Shown: positions 6,792-9,597 of the stretch, piece by piece | Position numbering within the stretch: position 1 is the stretch's first letter | How the letters are laid out: every line of letters starts with the position of its first letter | The notes under the pieces: generated by a model | Told to the model about the DNA's origin: nothing | Database searches by the model: none | Seen by the model: only the letters and a program-made list of their open reading frames with translations | Source: an uncultured Bilophila sp. | GTDB taxonomy: Bacteria; Desulfobacterota; Desulfovibrionia; Desulfovibrionales; Desulfovibrionaceae | Direction: 5' to 3' | Assembly: GCA_959604115.1 (NCBI GenBank) | Contig: CAUHBW010000121.1 | Span: forward strand, 1-9,597 | Length of the DNA stretch: 9,597 nt | Position numbers and translations under genes: made by a program

Positions 6792-7583
6792 CTAGCCGGC
6801 GGTGATCGTCTTGGGGTCGATGTCGTATTTGCGGATTTTCGACCACAGGGTGCTCGTGTTCAAACCCAGCAGGCTGGCGGCTCCGTTCGGTCCCGCGATT
6901 TTTCCGTTGGACCGCAGGATGGCTCCCTTGATGTGCGTGATGATGACGTCGTCGAGCGTGGGAAAAGCGGCGTCGGATTGTGCGGAACCGAGTTTTTCCT
7001 TGATTCCTTTGGGTGTTACGGATTCCTGTTCCGCATTGAAGATATTCTTCAGCGTCACGCTGTCGTTGTACAGCAGAATGCTGTTGAAGGTGTCTATGAT
7101 CATCGGCTGCAGGAACGTGCAGATGTTTATATGTTCCTGCGTGTATCTGTTTTTTCCGATGCCGACAAGCGACAGATAGATATAGATGTCTTCGGACACA
7201 TGGTGCTTTATGGGAATATAGACGCTGGAGGATTCCACATTTTTGAATATGCTGTTTCGGTATTCGGCAAATACGCAATTCTCTTCGCCTGTAAAATTCT
7301 TGATGGCGTACAGATCGCCGCTGAAGAAATGCTCTTCGCGATGAAGACGTTTAAGGGTATCGTCCGGAATGGTCAATTGATCGGGAAAAGATACGCTCGT
7401 ATGATTGATGTACTCGGCTATCTTGAACAGTTTGTTCTTGTCGTGAAAACAGAAATATAAAGTGGAAACGGGCATGTAACGCTTAAAAAAGGAAGCTATC
7501 TTCTGAGCGAAGCTTGAGATCGTAGAGGATTCAAAGACAGTCGAAAAGAAGATGGTGAATAATTCGTCGGTCGAGTGTTGCAT
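6792..7583 (-). CDS. GAF-like sensor with C-terminal Fis-type HTH, no AAA+ domain
   Basis: This 263-residue protein is probably a cytoplasmic DNA-binding regulator. Residues about 8-170 look like a GAF-type ligand domain (VSTLYFCFHDKNKLFKIAEY, then SSSVYIPIKHH, then LSLVGIGKNRYTQEHINICTFLQP), as at the N terminus of FhlA/NorR-type activators. After a linker of about 35 residues, 209-254 form a Fis-type HTH of the FhlA kind (GPNGAASLLGLNTSTLWSKI). The AAA+ ATPase that normally lies between these parts is absent: there is no Walker A and no GAFTGA, so it cannot activate sigma54 polymerase by the usual route. The ATG at 7583 has AGAGGA 5 nt upstream. A TTG 18 codons earlier keeps the frame open but has no ribosome site. 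The gene is richer in A+T than the kinase genes, which suggests separate origin. It may be a repressor, a modulator of other activators, or a deletion derivative that became fixed. Confidence 0.8.
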   Translation of the reverse strand: MQHSTDELFTIFFSTVFESSTISSFAQKIASFFKRYMPVSTLYFCFHDKNKLFKIAEYINHTSVSFPDQLTIPDDTLKRLHREEHFFSGDLYAIKNFTGEENCVFAEYRNSIFKNVESSSVYIPIKHHVSEDIYIYLSLVGIGKNRYTQEHINICTFLQPMIIDTFNSILLYNDSVTLKNIFNAEQESVTPKGIKEKLGSAQSDAAFPTLDDVIITHIKGAILRSNGKIAGPNGAASLLGLNTSTLWSKIRKYDIDPKTITAG

Positions 7584-7696
7584 GACCGTCCTCTTTGGAT
7601 TTGTGTTATAGGTGGATTGCGCTGATTCAAAAAACAAACGGTTGCCGGTTGAAAGAGACTTTACGGGTTTAATAAAGAGAATGAGAGAGAATGTCT

Positions 7697-7724
7697 ATAT
7701 TAAACAAGGACATTGGCTTGTCAA
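7697..7724 (-). promoter_or_regulatory. Sigma70 promoter of the GAF-Fis gene
   Basis: The minus strand carries a perfect TTGACA (7724-7719), a 16-bp spacer and TAATAT (7702-7697, 4 of 6 to TATAAT). The start would be near 7690, leaving a leader of about 107 nt before the ATG at 7583. The spacer is 1 bp short of optimal, but the -35 is exact. Confidence 0.6.
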
Positions 7725-7763
7725 AGCGTTAAATGAAACAGAGAGCTTATAAAATATTCTATA

Positions 7764-7826
7764 TATAATATATTGTGATTGCCATTCACGAGAAGGAGTC
7801 GTTCTGAAGAACGGGCCCCCTTTTTT
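7764..7826 (+). other. Orphan TATAAT and terminator-like hairpin; surrounding 7725-8085 has no clear gene
   Basis: TATAAT (7764-7769) lies in an AT-rich tract without a recognisable -35. Thirty nt on, CGTTC-TGAA-GAACG (7800-7813), extended imperfectly by GGAG/CCCC flanks, is followed by six T (7821-7826). No plus-strand gene precedes it, so it could bound a very short RNA or be chance. From 7827 to 8085 I see one open frame without a ribosome site and nothing else that stands out. Confidence 0.3.
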
Positions 7827-8063
7827 GTTGGCCGGTCGCACGGATTTTTGGTATCATCAGTGGAAGAAAACGGTTCCTTACCAATATACTTCGTGAAAAC
7901 AGGCAGGTATACTGCTTATGGAGCCTGATGGAAGTCTTTCCGCCACGGTGTGGTGTGCCTTCTCTGGAAAAGGTCGAAAAGAGAAGAAAGGCTTTGGGCG
8001 GAGGACTGGCAAAACGGAGTCAAATGGGGAGACGTATTTTTTATATGTAATGAAACAAATAGG

Positions 8064-8127
8064 TGCGTATACATATTTTTGTTTTTATAATATGTTTTAT
8101 CTGATGTGTATTATGTTTGAATACGCA
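8064..8127 (+). promoter_or_regulatory. Candidate promoter and operator of the HNH-like gene
   Basis: A perfect TATAAT (8086-8091) lies about 48 nt upstream of the ATG, within AT-rich DNA, but no good -35 is found at 15-18 bp. The inverted repeat TGCGTAT (8064-8070) and ATACGCA (8121-8127) brackets it, one arm in the -35 region and one just before the ribosome site. That is a layout suited to a repressor or activator pair. Both calls are tentative. Confidence 0.33.
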
Positions 8128-8138
8128 TGGAGTAAGGT

Positions 8139-8468
8139 ATGGGAACGCAGCGGGAATGGACGGAAAGTCAGGTAAACGAAGTCTGGGAACAGGGAACGCC
8201 TGTCGAGGAACTGGATGCTGATGTGTTTCGCATGGATGCGGCCGGAGCGCTGATCCGAAGGGATGCGTACGGAAATCGGCGGAACCGTTTTGGATGGGAA
8301 ATCGACGAGATCGTCAGACCGGCGGACGGAAGTACGGGAACGGCCTTGCGTCCGTTGTTTTGGAAAAACATTCTGGCGCGGGAAGAGCGGACCGTGCCGC
8401 GAAAGTTTTTCCGCTACCACAGCGCATTGGAATTGAACGTCAGCCATTTTTTCATGAACGATATCTGA
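8139..8468 (+). CDS. Small HNH-fold protein with substituted active-site residues
   Basis: The 109-residue product matches a family of short HNH proteins whose usual pattern runs W...vWekG...-D..v.RkD.CGAWI-YGnR.S.yGWEIDHI-NL.PLhW.NN. Here one sees WTESQVNEVWEQGTPVEE, FRMDAAGALI (31-40), AYGNRRNRFGWEIDEI (43-58) and ALRPLFWKN (69-77). The framework is kept, but the catalytic positions are lost: His of IDHI is E57, Asn of NLxPL is A69, His of LHW is F74, and the conserved Cys is A35. The loop that usually holds KGGxD is shortened. I therefore expect no nuclease activity; the fold may bind nucleic acid or a partner. The ATG at 8139 has GGAG (8129-8132) 6 nt upstream. The tRNA-Sec gene follows about 130 bp downstream with its own promoter. 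Family assignment is from memory of the motif pattern. Confidence 0.72.
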   Translation: MGTQREWTESQVNEVWEQGTPVEELDADVFRMDAAGALIRRDAYGNRRNRFGWEIDEIVRPADGSTGTALRPLFWKNILAREERTVPRKFFRYHSALELNVSHFFMNDI

Positions 8469-8547
8469 CCGATGTTCCGGATACGAGAACACGGTGCGGA
8501 ACTCGGGATAGAGAGCTTCCCCTGTGAAGATGGCTCCGGAAGTCCTG

Positions 8548-8576
8548 TTGACGGACTCTTGGGACGTGGGTATAGT
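8548..8576 (+). promoter_or_regulatory. Sigma70 promoter of the tRNA-Sec gene
   Basis: TTGACG (8548-8553) and TATAGT (8571-8576) are separated by exactly 17 bp. Each matches consensus at 5 of 6 positions. The start would be near 8583, about 19 nt before the mature tRNA 5' end at 8602. Confidence 0.8.
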
Positions 8577-8601
8577 CATCAAAATTCGTTCAACAACTCT
8601 T

Positions 8602-8695
8602 GGAAATGTTTCGTCACCGGTGTGGCGCCCAGTCTTCAAAACTGGTGGACGGTCGAGAGGTCGTCGGTAGGTTCGACTCCTATACATTTCCGCCA
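8602..8695 (+). tRNA. selC: Selenocysteine tRNA, anticodon UCA (tRNA-Sec)
   Basis: This tRNA reads UGA codons as selenocysteine after being charged with serine and converted by the Sel machinery. All arms can be drawn by hand. The acceptor is 8 bp, GGAAATGT (8602-8609) with ACATTTCC (8684-8691). The D stem is 6 bp, CGTCAC/GTGGCG, with a 4-nt loop (8612-8627). The anticodon stem is 5 bp, CCAGT/ACTGG, with loop CTTCAAA (8634-8640) and anticodon TCA 8636-8638. The variable arm is a 7-bp stem capped by GAGA (8648-8665). The T stem is 5 bp with loop TTCGACT (8667-8683). The discriminator is G8692 and CCA (8693-8695) is encoded. An 8+5 bp acceptor-T stack, a 6-bp D stem and a long variable arm are diagnostic of bacterial tRNA-Sec and exclude a suppressor tRNA-Ser. 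SelA, SelB and SelD are not in the window. The organism must therefore make selenoproteins elsewhere. Confidence 0.97.
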
Positions 8696-8710
8696 TCATT
8701 GAATAAAAAG

Positions 8711-8744
8711 GAAATCCGACTTCGTTGATGAAGCCGGATTTTTT
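8711..8744 (+). terminator. Rho-independent terminator of the tRNA-Sec gene
   Basis: AAATCCG (8712-8718) pairs with CGGATTT (8735-8741). After one A-C mismatch, CTTC (8720-8723) pairs with GAAG (8730-8733) around a 6-nt loop, and T continues to 8744. It begins 17 nt past the encoded CCA. Promoter, tRNA and terminator form a self-contained unit. Confidence 0.88.
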
Positions 8745-8758
8745 CTTTGATTGAAAGT

Positions 8759-8810
8759 TTATCCCGCTCTTATCCCGCGAGGTTCGGTAAACTGGGGTAA
8801 TGTGTGGTAA
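8759..8810. repeat. Phased short direct repeats after the tRNA: TTATCCCGC x2, GGTAA x3
   Basis: TTATCCCGC occurs at 8759-8767 and 8770-8778 (period 11). GGTAA occurs at 8786-8790, 8796-8800 and 8806-8810 (period exactly 10). All are direct and fall on one face of the helix, starting 15 bp after the tRNA terminator. This is how arm-type sites for tyrosine recombinases look near tRNA-linked integration sites. No integrase gene and no duplicated tRNA 3' end are present in the window, so an integration scar is inference. Confidence 0.5.
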
Positions 8811-8988
8811 CATGCTGTCAGGCGTTCGCAATGGACTTCCCCAGCTTCATTCGTTTCGCGAGTCACGAGACGAATTCATCGCGTACATGGCAGACATTTT
8901 TCCCTACCATGATAGAGGAGGACCGTTTCCCTCGGAACTCAGGTTGCAAAGGGAACGGTAAGCGATCACGCGGGGATCAGCTTTTGGA

Positions 8989-9030
8989 CTTCAGTTCTGC
9001 TGAAGAGAGGCGGGAGCTCCTTAGGGAGCT
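8989..9030. repeat. Two tandem perfect hairpins after the small Cys-rich gene
   Basis: CTTCAG-TTCTG-CTGAAG (8989-9005) and AGCTCC-TTAG-GGAGCT (9015-9030) are two 6-bp inverted repeats separated by 9 nt. They lie 15-56 nt beyond the stop of the minus-strand gene at 9045. Neither is followed by a T run, so they are not clear intrinsic terminators; they may protect the 3' end of that mRNA. Confidence 0.35.
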
Positions 9031-9044
9031 GCCGTACCACCTTT

Positions 9045-9320
9045 TCAATTCTGTTCGTTTCCATTTTCGTTCCTCTCAAACGCCCATTGCAGGCGGCATT
9101 CGGTACAGTTCGGGACTTCCTCGATTTCATAGCGGCATTGTGTGTAATGGTTGTGGTGTGAGCAGTCGGGAACGCTGGCCAAAGCCAACGCCATATCGGC
9201 CAACTTCGTGAGCGTTTCCGGTGTCGCCGTGTGGTTCCAGAGTTCCGAGGCGTCCGTGTTCGGATCGTGTTCCGTGCGGGCCGCGCCCCTGAGTCGGTGG
9301 GGCCGCGGAATGGTGTGCAT
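9045..9320 (-). CDS. Small Cys/His-rich hypothetical protein, possibly zinc-binding, phage-like
   Basis: I do not recognise this 91-residue protein. The start ATG at 9318-9320 is well defined: AAGGGAGG (9336-9329) lies 8 nt upstream, one of the best ribosome sites in the window. The frame is open for 28 more codons to a TTG without such a site. The N-terminal third is basic and polar (MHTIPRPHRLRGAARTEHDP). A helix-prone middle (PETLTKLADMALALASVP) leads to a cluster C53-x8-C62-x9-C72-x2-C75 with H55, H56 and H58 nearby, which could bind one zinc ion. The tail FERNENGNEQN is hydrophilic. Size, composition and isolation are typical of small phage or mobile-element genes, which fits the repeats beside the tRNA. 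There is no partner gene in view to hint at function. Confidence 0.6.
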   Translation of the reverse strand: MHTIPRPHRLRGAARTEHDPNTDASELWNHTATPETLTKLADMALALASVPDCSHHNHYTQCRYEIEEVPNCTECRLQWAFERNENGNEQN

Positions 9321-9545
9321 CACAACAGCCTCCCTTGTATTGCCGGCTGGTCGCCCATAAAAAAATTTCGGGTTTCCATCGGCTTCATAAAAAAGTTGTC
9401 GCAAAAAAGAATTGAGAATAGGGTAGCTGGAAATGAATGGAGAGAACGAAGCCTCTGCCGCCTTTTTAATGTTAACTTATTTAGGAAGTAGGAATGCCTT
9501 AATCAAAGGCTCTAGGGGCAGGACTCGTTATTTTCAACGGGAAGG
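9321..9545. other. Non-coding right flank
   Basis: This AT-rich stretch lies upstream of the small minus-strand gene and should hold its promoter, but I find no convincing -35/-10 pair. The frame of the minus gene stays open to 9404 and reads in a protein-like way (LRQLFYEADGNPKFF), so an N-terminal extension is not excluded. Nothing else was recognised. Confidence 0.4.
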
Positions 9546-9595
9546 AAAACAGGGTATGCAGGAGGCACGGAGGTGTCCCATGCGTACCCTGTTTT
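9546..9595. terminator. Long bidirectional terminator-like hairpin at the window edge
   Basis: AAAACAGGGTATGCA (9546-9560) pairs with TGCGTACCCTGTTTT (9581-9595) over 15 bp with one G-U pair. Inside the 20-nt loop GGCAC (9563-9567... region) can pair with GTGTC. A runs on one side and T runs on the other make it usable as an intrinsic terminator in both directions. The gene it serves is probably beyond the right edge. Confidence 0.6.
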
Positions 9596-9597
9596 AT

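Larger units (their letters stand above)
8745..9044 (+). other. Undecided stretch: possible small or decayed plus-strand gene
   Basis: Two overlapping plus-strand frames read partly like protein and neither has a convincing ribosome site. One runs 8800-8961 (53 residues, containing HSFRESRDEFIAYMADIFPY). The other runs in another frame from about 8831 and reads LLDFSSAEERRELLRELPYH near 8980-9040 before colliding with the minus-strand gene at 9045. A protein-like first half in one frame and second half in the other would fit a frameshifted gene remnant. I cannot establish this from the sequence alone. Confidence 0.25.

Noticed and set aside
7918..8175. An 85-codon plus-strand open frame upstream of and overlapping the HNH-like gene.
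   Set aside because: No ribosome site precedes its ATG, it spans the AT-rich promoter region, and it overlaps a better-supported gene.
8466..8702. In-frame UGA at the end of the HNH-like gene followed by an open frame to about 8702, with a GTTCCG/CGGAAC stem just downstream, as if a selenoprotein.
   Set aside because: Readthrough would run through the tRNA-Sec promoter and the tRNA itself. The family normally ends near this stop, and the residues after it show no protein-like pattern. The neighbouring tRNA-Sec makes it tempting but does not support it.
8097..8831. A 244-codon minus-strand open frame covering the HNH-like gene, tRNA-Sec and its terminator.
   Set aside because: It is antisense to a well-supported tRNA unit and a gene with a good ribosome site, and its product contains the translated terminator hairpin.
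7500..9597. Looked for a CRISPR array or insertion-sequence ends in the AT-rich right part.
   Set aside because: No repeat longer than about 15 bp recurs, there is no transposase-like frame, and the only long inverted repeat (9546-9595) looks like a terminator.

Overview
The window looks like a GC-rich chromosomal segment of a deltaproteobacterial-type anaerobe. A sulfonate- or sulfur-metabolising member of the Desulfovibrionaceae is my guess, because it combines a sigma54 activator, a BvgS-like hybrid kinase with a solute-binding sensor, a NitT/TauT-type ABC ATPase and a selenocysteine tRNA. The taxonomic guess is inference; no marker gene in the window settles it.

Left block (1-6262), all on the minus strand. 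A histidine-kinase gene (2711-6094) overlaps by 14 nt the gene for a sigma54-dependent response regulator (922-2724), which ends at a strong intrinsic terminator (854-889). A non-coding stretch of about 725 bp follows. It carries several inverted repeats built on TGGGACA/TGTCCCA, a well-spaced -24/-12 promoter (404-419) and a hairpin-rich leader, and leads into the 5' end of an ABC-transporter ATPase gene (1-197, cut by the window edge). The simplest reading is a closed circuit: the periplasmic solute-binding domain of the kinase senses a small molecule, phosphate passes along a His-Asp-His-Asp relay to the regulator, and the regulator activates the sigma54 promoter of the adjacent transporter operon.

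Middle block (6263-7583). A plus-strand YbaK/EbsC-type aminoacyl-tRNA deacylase gene converges on a minus-strand GAF-like plus Fis-type helix-turn-helix regulator that lacks any AAA+ module. A symmetrical hairpin between them can terminate both. The regulator gene and the stretch upstream of it are visibly richer in A+T than the left block.

Right block (7584-9597). This looks accessory. It holds a small plus-strand gene for an HNH-fold protein whose HNH residues are replaced, then a complete tRNA-Sec transcription unit (sigma70 promoter, tRNA with UCA anticodon and encoded CCA, intrinsic terminator). Next come helically phased GGTAA repeats that resemble an integrase or att scar, an undecided 300-bp stretch, and a small minus-strand Cys/His-rich protein gene of phage-like character. 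A long bidirectional hairpin closes the window.
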